DNA from: JAWLHA01 sp041690535
GTDB taxonomy: Bacteria; Pseudomonadota; Gammaproteobacteria; Thiohalomonadales; Thiohalomonadaceae
Length of the DNA stretch: 23,559 nucleotides
NCBI GenBank assembly: GCA_041690535.1
Contig: JAWLHA010000063.1
Coordinates: 1 to 23,559 of the forward strand
Direction of reading: 5' to 3'
A program made the position numbers and the translations under genes. The notes below the pieces were generated by a model. That model was not told where the DNA came from and did no database searches. It saw only the letters and a list, made by a program, of their open reading frames with translations. This document shows, piece by piece, positions 1 through 7,770 of this stretch. Within the stretch, counting starts at the first letter, position 1, and each line of letters starts with the position of its first letter.

Positions 1-283
1 CAGCCTGGATAAGGGAGCGGCCCGGCGCGCCAGTGTGTAAGGCCCCAGGTTGGTTTGTAGGGTGGATAAGCGCAGCGCATCCACCATTCAGGGCCGCAGA
101 AAGCCGTTGCGCCCTTTCTTCAAGGGGGCGGTGAAGGAGATCGAAAGGCGAGCGGAGGCACCGGAGGGGTTGCAGACAGTCGGGCAGCCCGGATAAGGGA
201 GCGGCCCGGCGCGCCAGTGTGTAAGGCCCCAGGTTGGTTTGTAGGGTGGATAAGCGCAGCGCATCCACCATTCAGGGCCGCAG
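1..283. repeat. 99-bp direct repeat forming a 184-bp-period tandem duplication
   Basis: Positions 1-99 and 185-283 are the same sequence with one mismatch (T at 6, C at 190). The 85 bp between them (100-184) reads as plausible protein in one plus frame and ends in a stop (TAA) at 194-196, inside the second copy. The first copy has the same reading, Gln-Pro-Gly-stop, at 1-12. This suggests that the 3' end of an upstream plus-strand gene plus its downstream flank was tandemly duplicated, and that the window begins inside the first unit. The gene cannot be identified. Each unit carries one copy of a REP-like motif (57-85 and 241-269). Confidence 0.8.
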
Positions 284-315
284 CCTGGTGGATGCGCTGC
301 GCTTATCCACCCTAC
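241..315. repeat. REP-like palindrome: 29-bp perfect inverted repeat, 17-bp loop
   Basis: The arm at 241-269 (begins GTAGGGTGGATAAGCGCAGC, ends GCATCCACC) is repeated exactly in inverted orientation at 287-315. A single unpaired copy lies at 57-85, and the same arm pair recurs at 22776-22844. The motif resembles a widespread short intergenic repeat of Gamma- and Betaproteobacteria. As RNA it would form a very stable hairpin. It lies downstream of glgB and could protect or end that transcript, although no T-run follows it. Confidence 0.85.
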
Positions 316-402
316 ATGTCCTGGTCACCAGGTGCACGCACACCATATATTTCCCTGCACGGCCCCGGTATAAGTGTGCGCTCTCTCTGCCGTTACGCCA
401 CC

Positions 403-2586
403 TCACCCGACCCCTTCGTACCGGAGCACGATCGCCGCCAGGGGTGGCAGGGTGAGCGGCAGGGAGTAGGGGCGGTTCATCCAGGGGCGCTCCTCCGCGT
501 GCAATGCGGCCATGCCGTTGCCCACATTGCCGCCGCCGTAGTGCATCGAGTCGGAGTTGAGCACCTCCCGGTAGTTTCCGGGAAGGGGTACGCCGATGCG
601 ATAGCCGTAGCGGGGCACGGGGGTGAAGTTCACCACCACCGCCATCAGCTCGCCATTGGGCCCCTTGCGCAGGAAGCTGATCACCGATTGCTGCGAGTCG
701 TGGCAGTCGAGCCAGTCGAAGCCCTGCCAGTCGAACTCCTGGTGGTAGAGGGCGGGGCTGGTCCGGTAGAGCCGGTTCAGGTCCCGCACCAGACGCTGCA
801 CCCCCTGATGCAGCGGGTAATCCAGCACGTACCAGTCCAGCACCCCCGCGCTGTTCCACTCCAGCCCCTGGCCGAACTCAGTGCCCATGAACAGCAGTTT
901 CTTCCCCGGGTGGGTGAACTGGTAGGTGTAGAGGGCTCGCAGGTTGGCGTGGCGCTGCCACTCGTCGCCGGGCATCTTGTGCAGCATCGACTGCTTGCCG
1001 TGCACCACCTCGTCGTGGGAGAAGGGCAGCATGAAGTTCTCGGTGAAGGCGTAGAGCATGCTGAAGGTGAGCATGCCATGGTGGTACTGCCGATGAATCG
1101 GCTCATGGGCCATGTAGCTCAAGGTGTCGTTCATCCACCCCATGTTCCACTTCAGGTCGAAGCCCAGCCCCCCGAGGTAGGTGGGGCGGCTCACCTGGGG
1201 CCAGGAGGTGGACTCCTCGGCCACCATGAGTACGCCGGGGCACTCTTCGTGGGTCACCACGTTGAGCTCGCGCAGGAAATCGATGGCTTCGAGGTTTTCG
1301 CGCCCGCCGTATTGGTTGGGGACCCACTCCCCCTCGTTGCGGGAGTAGTCCAGGTAGAGCATGGAGGCGACCGCGTCGACCCGCAGACCGTCCACGTGCA
1401 TCTCCGTAAGCCAGAACACGGCACTTGAGAGGAGGAAGCTGCGCACCTCATTGCGACCGTAATTGAAGATGAGGGTCGCCCAATCCTTATGCTCCCCCCG
1501 GCGCGGATCATCATGCTCATACAGCGGCGTGCCGTCGAAGCGGGCGAGACCGTGGGCGTCCTTGGGGAAGTGGGCGGGCACCCAGTCGAGCAGCACCCCA
1601 ATGCCGTTGCGGTGGCAGTGGTCGACGAAGTAGCGGAAATCGTCGGGGCTGCCGTGGCGCGTGGTGGGGGCAAAATAGCCGGTGGTTTGGTATCCCCAGG
1701 AGAGATCGAAGGGGTGCTCGGTGACCGGCAGCAGCTCGATATGGGTAAAACCCATGGTCCTCACGTAGTCCACCAGACGGTGGGCCACCTCGCGGAAGTT
1801 GAGGAACTCCCCCTCCATGTCCCGCTGCCATGAACCCAGATGCACCTCATAGACCGACATTGGCCGGTGCTGCCAATCGTTCTGCCGCCGGGCCGCCATC
1901 CACGCCCCGTCGCTCCACTGAAAGGTGCTGTTGGGGGCGATGACCGAGGCGGTACAGGGGCGCAGTTCATGGCGCTGCCCGTAGGGGTCGGCCTTCAGAA
2001 ACACCTCGCCGGTGTGGCGGTTGCGGATCTCGTACTTGTAGACGTGTTGCGGCTCCAGGTCCGGAATGAACAGCTCCCATACGCCGCTGCCGCCACGCAC
2101 CCGCATGGGGTGGCGCCGCCCGTCCCAGTGGTTAAAGTCTCCCACCACGCTGACCCGCTCGGCATTGGGCGCCCAGAGGGCGAACAGCACCCCCGCCACC
2201 CCGTCCACCTCGTGCTCGTGGCTCCCCAGGAAGCGGTAGGCGTGGCGATGGCGCCCCTCGCCGAAGTAGTGGAGGTCCAGATCCCCAACCTGGGGCCCGA
2301 AGGTATAGGGGTCCCGTGCAATATGCTCCCGATGAGCTTCGTCGCGCCAGATCAGGCCATAGTGTGGCGTCAGGGCCGCGCCGTCGCCGCGCCACTCGAA
2401 AAGATCGGTGCCCGGCACGCGGGTCATGGGCAGGTCCCCCTCGGCGATGCGCACCTCCTGCACGTGGGGAATGTTGGCCCGCACCACTACCCCCTCGCCC
2501 TCGGGATGGCACCCCAGAATGGCGAACGGGTCGTGGTGGCTCGCTTCGATGATACGGGAGAGTTCGGCGTCGAGATATTTGGTCAT
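403..2586 (-). CDS. glgB: 1,4-alpha-glucan branching enzyme GlgB
   Basis: The enzyme makes the alpha-1,6 branches of glycogen (GH13, EC 2.4.1.18) in the cytoplasm. From the ATG at 2586 the protein is 727 aa, the usual length of E. coli-type GlgB. The N terminus matches the family (HHDPFAILG). A CBM48 domain lies around residues 130-210 (FALWAPNAERVSVVGDFNHW), the catalytic barrel spans about 245-600, and a C-terminal beta domain follows. The catalytic residues are visible: nucleophile Asp404 (DGLRVDAVASM), acid/base Glu457 (MVAEES) and Asp525 (FSHDEVVHGKQSM), one off E. coli numbering. An in-frame ATG at 2607 would add seven residues. I prefer 2586 because GGGGAAAG precedes it and it fits the family start. 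No other glg gene is in the window, so its usual partners may lie beyond position 1. Confidence 0.97.
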   Translation of the reverse strand: MTKYLDAELSRIIEASHHDPFAILGCHPEGEGVVVRANIPHVQEVRIAEGDLPMTRVPGTDLFEWRGDGAALTPHYGLIWRDEAHREHIARDPYTFGPQVGDLDLHYFGEGRHRHAYRFLGSHEHEVDGVAGVLFALWAPNAERVSVVGDFNHWDGRRHPMRVRGGSGVWELFIPDLEPQHVYKYEIRNRHTGEVFLKADPYGQRHELRPCTASVIAPNSTFQWSDGAWMAARRQNDWQHRPMSVYEVHLGSWQRDMEGEFLNFREVAHRLVDYVRTMGFTHIELLPVTEHPFDLSWGYQTTGYFAPTTRHGSPDDFRYFVDHCHRNGIGVLLDWVPAHFPKDAHGLARFDGTPLYEHDDPRRGEHKDWATLIFNYGRNEVRSFLLSSAVFWLTEMHVDGLRVDAVASMLYLDYSRNEGEWVPNQYGGRENLEAIDFLRELNVVTHEECPGVLMVAEESTSWPQVSRPTYLGGLGFDLKWNMGWMNDTLSYMAHEPIHRQYHHGMLTFSMLYAFTENFMLPFSHDEVVHGKQSMLHKMPGDEWQRHANLRALYTYQFTHPGKKLLFMGTEFGQGLEWNSAGVLDWYVLDYPLHQGVQRLVRDLNRLYRTSPALYHQEFDWQGFDWLDCHDSQQSVISFLRKGPNGELMAVVVNFTPVPRYGYRIGVPLPGNYREVLNSDSMHYGGGNVGNGMAALHAEERPWMNRPYSLPLTLPPLAAIVLRYEGVG

Positions 2587-2607
2587 GGCTTTCCCCATCG
2601 TCGTCAT

Positions 2608-3021
2608 ATCCTCAGTCGCTTGGCCGCGGGGGCCCCGGCGTCCGTCATAGCTGCCCCGGCGCGCCGGCAGACGGAGCGGGACGGAGAGAGTCAGAGAGGA
2701 CGCGGGATGGAGCGGCAGGTTTGCGGCGTGCTCTTCGGGCCACGAGGCCCGATTCCACGGCAGTCAATGTCTGAGCATAGACCCTTGTTGGCGGTCCGTC
2801 GGCGGATGCGCGGCCGACGACCTGGTAAGCATGCGTTTACCCTGGGGGATGCAGTGAAATGCGGGCTAGAATCATCCTTTGGCGCCAGCTCCATGCCGCC
2901 GACGACCTGCTTTCTCAGGCTTGCATCGCCGTGGGGCAAGTATGGGCTCGCCCTGCGGTGCGAGGTACCGAAGGTCTCCTCGGTTGGATTTTGTCTGGCG
3001 CGAGAGTAAGGAGATAAGGTC
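2608..3021. other. Intergenic region between divergent glgB and the deaminase gene
   Basis: This 414-bp stretch separates two divergent genes and must hold both promoters. I see no convincing ORF. It contains one 18-bp near-palindrome (2824-2841) shared with the miniature element at 3547-3621, a TAGAAT box at 2867-2872 without a clear -35 partner, and a good Shine-Dalgarno site AAGGAG at 3008-3013 for the gene starting at 3022. Confidence 0.5.
2824..2841. repeat. Solo 18-bp near-palindromic arm of the miniature element
   Basis: GGTAAGCATGCGTTTACC differs by one base from the arm sequence at 3549-3566 read on the other strand, and it shares GTAAG(C/T)ATGCGTTTACC with the arm at 3602-3618. Its own ends are inverted (GGTAA and TTACC). 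It could be the remnant of an excised or decayed copy, or a protein-binding site common to both sides of the deaminase gene. Confidence 0.6.
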
Positions 3022-3459
3022 ATGGACACGTTCATGCAGGCAGCGCTCGAAGAGGCGAGAAAGGGGTTGGATGAGGGCGGCATCCCCATTGGTTCGGTGC
3101 TCGTGTGTGAGGGGCGCATCCTCGGGAGAGGGCACAACCGGAGGGTGCAAGAGGGGAGCGTTGTGCTGCATGCCGAAATGGATGCATTGGAATCCGCCGG
3201 CCGCCAACCGGCGTCTGTCTACCGCCGATGCACGCTGTACACCACCCTGTCGCCGTGTGCAATGTGCAGCGGGGCCGTGCTGCTCTACGGAATCCCTCGC
3301 CTGGTGGTGGGCGAAAACCGCACCTTTTGCGGTGAGGAAGATCTCCTGCAAGCCCGGGGCGTCTCCATCGAGGTGCTGGACGATCCCGCCTGCATCGCCT
3401 TGATGACCGGGTTCATCGCTGAGAACCCGTCCCTTTGGAACGAGGACATCGGCCACTGA
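3022..3459 (+). CDS. Cytosine deaminase, fungal (Fcy1)-type zinc enzyme
   Basis: The predicted reaction is cytosine to uracil plus ammonia (EC 3.5.4.1) in pyrimidine salvage. The 145-aa protein has the CDA-fold zinc site: His50-Ala-Glu52 (LHAEMD) and Cys79-Ala-Met-Cys82 (LSPCAMCSGA). It resembles yeast cytosine deaminase along its length: GGIPIG, GRGHNRR, TLYTTLSPC, YGIPRLVVGEN and the C-terminal tail WNEDIGH, which matches the yeast tail WFEDIGE including the substrate-contacting Asp (Asp142 here). That tail is not typical of the tRNA adenosine deaminase TadA or of guanine deaminase, the main alternatives. The start is supported by AAGGAG eight bases upstream. The gene stands alone, with a repeat arm upstream and a miniature element downstream. 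Confidence 0.85.
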   Translation: MDTFMQAALEEARKGLDEGGIPIGSVLVCEGRILGRGHNRRVQEGSVVLHAEMDALESAGRQPASVYRRCTLYTTLSPCAMCSGAVLLYGIPRLVVGENRTFCGEEDLLQARGVSIEVLDDPACIALMTGFIAENPSLWNEDIGH

Positions 3460-3546
3460 GCCGTCGACTTCGTTGGGTGCGGCTGTTCGGCCACGCCTCA
3501 GCCCCCCCTCTTCGCGACTGTTTTCAAGCTCGAGCCGAGAGATTGC

Positions 3547-3621
3547 AGGGTAAACGCATACTTACCCAAGGACTTACATCGCTCACAGCACGGCCGTGAA
3601 CGTAAGTATGCGTTTACCTTG
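3547..3621. mobile_element. 75-bp miniature inverted-repeat element (MITE) with 11-bp target duplication
   Basis: Perfect 17-bp inverted arms (GGTAAACGCATACTTAC at 3549-3565 and its complement at 3602-3618) enclose a 36-bp core. CGAGAGATTGC occurs directly on both sides, at 3536-3546 and 3622-3632, as expected for a target-site duplication. The segment 3567-3598 (32 bp) recurs exactly, inverted, at 23429-23460 beside the broken transposase gene. The element is too short to code for anything and was presumably mobilised in trans. It lies about 80 bp upstream of cydD, so it could affect that promoter. Confidence 0.85.
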
Positions 3622-3642
3622 CGAGAGATTGCGTTTTGTCAG

Positions 3643-3670
3643 TTCGGTGGCGGATCGCGCGCTGTAGAAT
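3643..3670 (+). promoter_or_regulatory. Possible sigma-70 promoter for cydDC
   Basis: A good -10 box TAGAAT at 3665-3670 lies 28 bp before the chosen cydD start. The only -35 candidate at normal spacing is the weak TTCGGT (3643-3648, 16-bp spacer). The better -35 TTGTCA at 3636-3641 is too far away (23 bp). The whole promoter lies just downstream of the target duplication of the miniature element. Confidence 0.25.
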
Positions 3671-3698
3671 CGAAATTTTGGAAACAGCAGCCGAAGCG

Positions 3699-5471
3699 AT
3701 GGATTCCACTGAAGTCACCAATCCGCCACCGGTGGGCCGCTGGCTCTCTGCGCAGCGTCACCTCGCCGGGTCCGCCCTCCCGCTTGCCGTCGGACTCGGG
3801 CTCGCAGGCGGTTTTCTCCTCATCTGGCAGGCCTGGCTGCTGGCGCGGGTGGTGAGCGGCGCGGTGATCGATGGGGCCGCCCTGACGGAGCTGTGGATCT
3901 GGCTCTGGCCGCTGGTGGGGGTATTCGCGCTGCGTGCCGCCATCGCCTGGGTCTCGGAGCAGGTGGCCTTCCGGGCTGCCGCCGGGGTGAAGCTGGCCCT
4001 GCGGGAGCGGCTCTATCGGCATCTCCAGGCCCTGGGCCCGGTCTACCTCCACGGGGAGCGCAGTGGTGAACTCAGCGGCCTGCTGGCCGATGGGGTGGAG
4101 AAGCTGGAGGCCTATTACGCCCGCTTCCTGCCGCACATGGCGCTCACTGCCCTGGTGCCGCTGGCCATACTCGCCTTTGTCTTCCCTCTCGACTGGGTCT
4201 CCGGGCTGGTAATGCTGTTCACCGCCCCGCTGATCCCGCTGTTCATGATCCTGATCGGCAAGGGGGCAGAACGCCTCAACCAGAAGCAGTGGCGCGAAAT
4301 GGCGCGCATGAGCGCCCATTTCCTGGATGTGATCCAGGGGCTCACCACCCTCAAATTGTTCAACGCCAGCCGCCGCGAGGCGCAGGTGATCGGCCTCATC
4401 TCCGACGCCCACCGTCACAGCACCATGAAGGTGCTGCGGGTGGCCTTCCTCTCCTCCCTGGTGCTGGAATTTTTCTCCACCATCAGCATCGCGGTGGTGG
4501 CGGTGCTCATCGGTTTTCGCCTGCTGTGGGGCGAAATGGCCTTTATCCACGGCTTCTTCGTGCTGCTCCTGGCGCCGGAGTTCTACCTGCCCCTGCGCCA
4601 GATGGGGACCCACTACCACGCCCGCATGGAGGCCATCGCCGCCGCCGAGCGGCTCATCGAGGTGCTGGAGACCCCCGCCCCCACGGCGCCGGCCAACCCC
4701 ATCCCAGTGCCCGCCCAGGGGCCGTTCGCCATCCGCTTCGAGCGGGTCTCCTTCGACTACCCCGGGGGGCGTTCGGCCCTCAGCGCACTGTCGTTCCACA
4801 TCGCCCCCGGCGAGCGGGTGGCACTGGTGGGGCCGAGCGGCTCGGGCAAGAGCACCACCCTCAACCTGCTGCTGGGTTTCCTGCGCCCGGGTGACGGACG
4901 GGTGCTGATCGGTGGACAGGATCTGGGGCAGATGGAGCAGGCCGCCTGGCTGCGGCAGGTGGCCTGGGTGCCCCAGCGGCCGCGGCTGTTTCATGGCAGC
5001 GTGCTGGACAACATCCGGTTGGGGCGACCCGAGGCGGATCTGGCGGCGGTGCGGGCGGCGGCGCAACTGGCCCATGCCGACGAGTTTATCGCCCGCCTGC
5101 CCCAAGGCTATGACACCCTGGTGGGAGAGGGGGGGCAGGGGCTCTCCGGAGGTCAGAACCAGCGGCTGGCCCTGGCCCGGGCCTTCCTCAAGGACGCCCC
5201 GCTGGTGCTGCTCGATGAGCCCACTGCCAGCCTCGACCCCGAAAGTGAGTTCCTGGTGCAGGCCGCCCTGGAGCGGCTCGCCGCGGGGCGCACGCTGGTG
5301 GTGGTGGCCCATCGGCTTGCCACCGTGCGTCGCGCCGACCGCATCCTCGTGCTGGATCAGGGGCGGGTGGCCGAGAGCGGCCCCCACGGCGAACTCATTG
5401 CCGCCGGGGGAATTTATGCCCGTCTGGCCGCCGCGTACGGCGGCACCACCCCGACGGAGGTGCCGGCATGA
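3699..5471 (+). CDS. cydD: CydD, heterodimeric ABC exporter subunit for cytochrome bd assembly
   Basis: CydD pairs with CydC in an inner-membrane ABC exporter (reported to move glutathione/cysteine and to handle heme) that is needed to assemble cytochrome bd oxidase. From ATG 3699 the protein is 590 aa. The transmembrane domain occupies roughly residues 25-320. The nucleotide-binding domain has Walker A GPSGSGKST (about 377-385), signature LSGGQ (about 481), Walker B LVLLDEPTA (about 501-509) and the H-loop His in VAHRLA. An in-frame TTG at 3636 would add 21 residues of unlikely sequence and overlap the promoter region. The stop overlaps the cydC start (ATGA), so the two are translationally coupled. 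No cydAB is present in the window. Confidence 0.93.
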   Translation: MDSTEVTNPPPVGRWLSAQRHLAGSALPLAVGLGLAGGFLLIWQAWLLARVVSGAVIDGAALTELWIWLWPLVGVFALRAAIAWVSEQVAFRAAAGVKLALRERLYRHLQALGPVYLHGERSGELSGLLADGVEKLEAYYARFLPHMALTALVPLAILAFVFPLDWVSGLVMLFTAPLIPLFMILIGKGAERLNQKQWREMARMSAHFLDVIQGLTTLKLFNASRREAQVIGLISDAHRHSTMKVLRVAFLSSLVLEFFSTISIAVVAVLIGFRLLWGEMAFIHGFFVLLLAPEFYLPLRQMGTHYHARMEAIAAAERLIEVLETPAPTAPANPIPVPAQGPFAIRFERVSFDYPGGRSALSALSFHIAPGERVALVGPSGSGKSTTLNLLLGFLRPGDGRVLIGGQDLGQMEQAAWLRQVAWVPQRPRLFHGSVLDNIRLGRPEADLAAVRAAAQLAHADEFIARLPQGYDTLVGEGGQGLSGGQNQRLALARAFLKDAPLVLLDEPTASLDPESEFLVQAALERLAAGRTLVVVAHRLATVRRADRILVLDQGRVAESGPHGELIAAGGIYARLAAAYGGTTPTEVPA

Positions 5472-7198
5472 AGGAGCTGCTGCGTCTGGCCCGTCTGCTC
5501 GGCCCCTACTGGAAGTGGATGGCCCTGGGGGTGCTACTCTCGTTTCTGACCCTCATCGCCAATGTGGGTCTCATGGCCGTCTCCGGCTGGTTCATCGCCG
5601 CCATGGCCCTGGCCGGGCTGGCGGGGGTGAGCATGAATTACTTCACCCCCGCGGCCATCATCCGCACCCTCGCCATCGGGCGCACCGTAGGGCGCTATGG
5701 CGAGCGGCTGGTGACCCACGAGGCCACCTTCCGGGTGCTGGCGCAACTGAGGGTGTGGTTTTACACCCACCTGGAGCCCCTCGCCCCGGCGCGGCTCCAG
5801 CAGTACCGCAGCGGCGACCTGTTGACCCGGATCCGCGCCGACATCGATACCCTCGACAACCTCTATCTGCGGATCCTGGTGCCGGTGGCCGTGGGGCTGC
5901 TCGGATTTGTGGCGGTCGGGCTCTTCCTGGCGCTGTACGACCCTCGGCTGGCGTGGATCAATCTGGCCTTTCTGCTGCTCGCCGGGGTCGGGGTGCCTTG
6001 GCTGGTACAGCGGCTGGGGCGCGCCCCGGGACGCGCCCTGGTGGAGTCCAACGCCGCCCTGCACGCCAGCGCCGTGGACGGCCTGCAGGGAATGAGTGAG
6101 CTGCTGGTCTACGGCGCGGGCGAGCGACAGTTGGCGCAGATCAACACCCTGAGCCAGGAGCTCAATGGCGCCCAGGCAAAGATGAGCCGTCTCGCCGGTT
6201 TCTCCCAGGCCGCCCTGGGACTTTCGGCCAACCTCACGGCGTGGCTGATGGTGCTGGTGGCGATCCCCCTGGTGGGCAGCGGAGTGCTGGAGCGGCCGGA
6301 ACTGGCCATGCTGGTGCTGTTCGCCCTGGCCAGCTTCGAGGTGGTAATGCCGCTGCCCCTGGCCTTTCAGATGCTCGGCCAGACCCTGGCCGCGGCCCGC
6401 CGCATCTTCGATATCATCGATGCCCAGCCCCAGGCCCCTGATCCGACCACCCCTTCACCGACCCCGGCGCACTTCGGGCTGGAGCTCAAGGGGGTGGGCT
6501 TCCGCTACGACCCCGGCAGCCCGCCCGCCCTCGACGGGGTCGATCTCGAGCTGCCGCCGGGCCGGCGGGTCGCGGTGGTGGGCGTCACCGGCTCGGGCAA
6601 GAGCACGTTGCTGAATCTGCTGCTGCGCTTCTGGGACCGCCAGGAGGGGAGCCTCACCCTGGGCGGGCACGACCTGCGCCTCTTCCATGGCGATGACCTG
6701 CGCCGTCACATCGCCGTGGTGGCCCAGAGCGCTCACCTGTTCACCACCACCCTGCGCCAGAACCTGCTGGTGGCCAATCCCGAGGCCACCGAGGCCCAAC
6801 TGGCAGCGGCCCTGGAGACCGCCCAACTGAAGGAGTTCGTTGCCGCCCAGCCCGACGGCCTCGACACCTGGGTGGGTGAGGCCGGCCTGCGTCTGTCGGG
6901 CGGGCAGGCGCGGCGGGTGGCGATCGCCCGCGCCCTGCTCAAGGAAGCGCCGGTGCTGTTGCTGGACGAGCCCACCGAGGGGCTCGACGCCGCCACCGAG
7001 CGGGAGCTGATGCAGGCGCTCTACCGGCTCATGGCGGACCGCACCGTGCTGCTCATTACCCACCGGCTGGTGGGGCTCGACGCCATGGACGAGATCCTGG
7101 TCCTCGATCGCGGCCGGGTGGTGGAGCGGGGCCGCCACGCCGAACTGCTCGCCGCCGGCGGGGTTTACGCGGGCATGCACGCCCATTTGCGGGAGTGA
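5468..7198 (+). CDS. cydC: CydC, heterodimeric ABC exporter subunit for cytochrome bd assembly
   Basis: This is the partner subunit of CydD, 576 aa. The membrane domain covers about residues 15-310 with the CydC-like start LGPYWKWMALGVLLSFLT. The nucleotide-binding domain has Walker A GVTGSGKST (about 371-379), LSGGQ (about 475), Walker B VLLLDEPTEGLD (about 495-506) and H-loop ITHRLVG. The EPTEGLD form is typical of CydC. The ATG overlaps the last four bases of cydD. No rho-independent terminator follows; the next 1.2 kb is gene-free. Confidence 0.93.
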   Translation: MKELLRLARLLGPYWKWMALGVLLSFLTLIANVGLMAVSGWFIAAMALAGLAGVSMNYFTPAAIIRTLAIGRTVGRYGERLVTHEATFRVLAQLRVWFYTHLEPLAPARLQQYRSGDLLTRIRADIDTLDNLYLRILVPVAVGLLGFVAVGLFLALYDPRLAWINLAFLLLAGVGVPWLVQRLGRAPGRALVESNAALHASAVDGLQGMSELLVYGAGERQLAQINTLSQELNGAQAKMSRLAGFSQAALGLSANLTAWLMVLVAIPLVGSGVLERPELAMLVLFALASFEVVMPLPLAFQMLGQTLAAARRIFDIIDAQPQAPDPTTPSPTPAHFGLELKGVGFRYDPGSPPALDGVDLELPPGRRVAVVGVTGSGKSTLLNLLLRFWDRQEGSLTLGGHDLRLFHGDDLRRHIAVVAQSAHLFTTTLRQNLLVANPEATEAQLAAALETAQLKEFVAAQPDGLDTWVGEAGLRLSGGQARRVAIARALLKEAPVLLLDEPTEGLDAATERELMQALYRLMADRTVLLITHRLVGLDAMDEILVLDRGRVVERGRHAELLAAGGVYAGMHAHLRE

Positions 7199-7439
7199 CC
7201 CGCGCGGAACGCAGGAGATTGGCGCAGGGGAATGCCATTCTTGAGGTCTGCCGCTCACTGTAGGGAAGGCCGCCAATTGCGCTGTGCACCTGTTCCAGTG
7301 TCGCAGCCTTCCGAAAGATCCGCGTTATCTGGCTACGACCATGCCCAATGTGCGAGGGCGACGCGACGCCTGTAAAAGCAGCAGAATCAAAACCACTCTT
7401 TCCCGCCCAGCCGTACCCAAATCCCTGTAGTGGAGCTAA
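7199..7439. other. Gene-free stretch downstream of cydC
   Basis: Short open frames exist on both strands but none has a ribosome-binding site, a recognisable domain or coding-like composition. No terminator or repeat is obvious before the repeat island that begins at 7440. Confidence 0.5.
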
Positions 7440-7552
7440 GGAAACGCTGATCAAATCCGCCGCTTTCGTCGCTCCTGCGAAGGCGGGGGCCCAGAAAGAT
7501 CAAGGCACTGAATGCCGGCCTTCGCGGGCATGACGAATTTATCGGCGTTTCC
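7440..7552. mobile_element. 113-bp MITE-like element with about 19-bp imperfect terminal inverted repeats
   Basis: The left end GGAAACGCTGATCAAATCCG (7440-7459) matches the complement of the right end CGAATTTATCGGCGTTTCC (7534-7552) with a few differences. The interior carries a diverged inverted pair of a second repeat type (GCGAAGGCGGG around 7477-7487 and CCTTCGCGGG around 7519-7528). The flanks read CTAA on the left and GTAA on the right, so a short TAA-type target duplication is possible but unproven. No coding potential. Confidence 0.65.
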
Positions 7553-7763
7553 GTAACTACTCACCCCCATCCGTCATTCCCGCGAAGGCGGGAATCCAGT
7601 GCTGGACTTCAGAGGGCCAAGGGTATTGGGCTGGGTGCCTTATGGATTCCCGCCTTCGCGGGAATGACGAACAGTACAAGTAGCGAGGATCGAGTGCGTT
7701 GAGTCTGCTTCCGAATCTTACTATTTGCATAAGCGGGAGGCAGTCGGGGGGCGAGTAGTTACG
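7553..7763. repeat. 211-bp inverted-repeat unit enclosing a 26-bp perfect REP palindrome pair
   Basis: The outer arms CGTAACTACTC (7553-7563) and GAGTAGTTACG (7753-7763) are exact complements, and similarity continues a few bases inward into C-rich/G-rich runs. Inside, the REP-type sequence starting CGTCATTCCCGCGAAGG (7572-7597) is repeated perfectly inverted at 7644-7669. This motif resembles a widespread proteobacterial dispersed repeat. A further GCGTTTCC at 7763-7770 matches the terminal bases of the 7440-7552 element, hinting that the units are nested or abutted. Confidence 0.75.
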
Positions 7764-7770
7764 CGTTTCC

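Noticed and set aside
217..1428. Plus-strand open frame of about 400 codons over glgB
   Set aside because: Antisense of the conserved catalytic and C-terminal regions of GlgB; composition typical of a shadow frame.
3639..5387. Long minus-strand open frame (582 codons) opposite cydD
   Set aside because: It is the complement-frame shadow of a clear CydD gene in high-GC DNA. Its sequence is rich in His/Gln/Pro/Gly with no domain.
7056..7454. Minus-strand open frame downstream of and overlapping the end of cydC
   Set aside because: It overlaps the cydC ATPase domain in antisense, lacks a ribosome-binding site and shows no domain.
7440..7770. CRISPR-like appearance from repeated GCGAAGGCGGG segments
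   Set aside because: The copies are inverted pairs with irregular spacing and no uniform spacers, and no cas gene is present. They are REP/MITE-type repeats.
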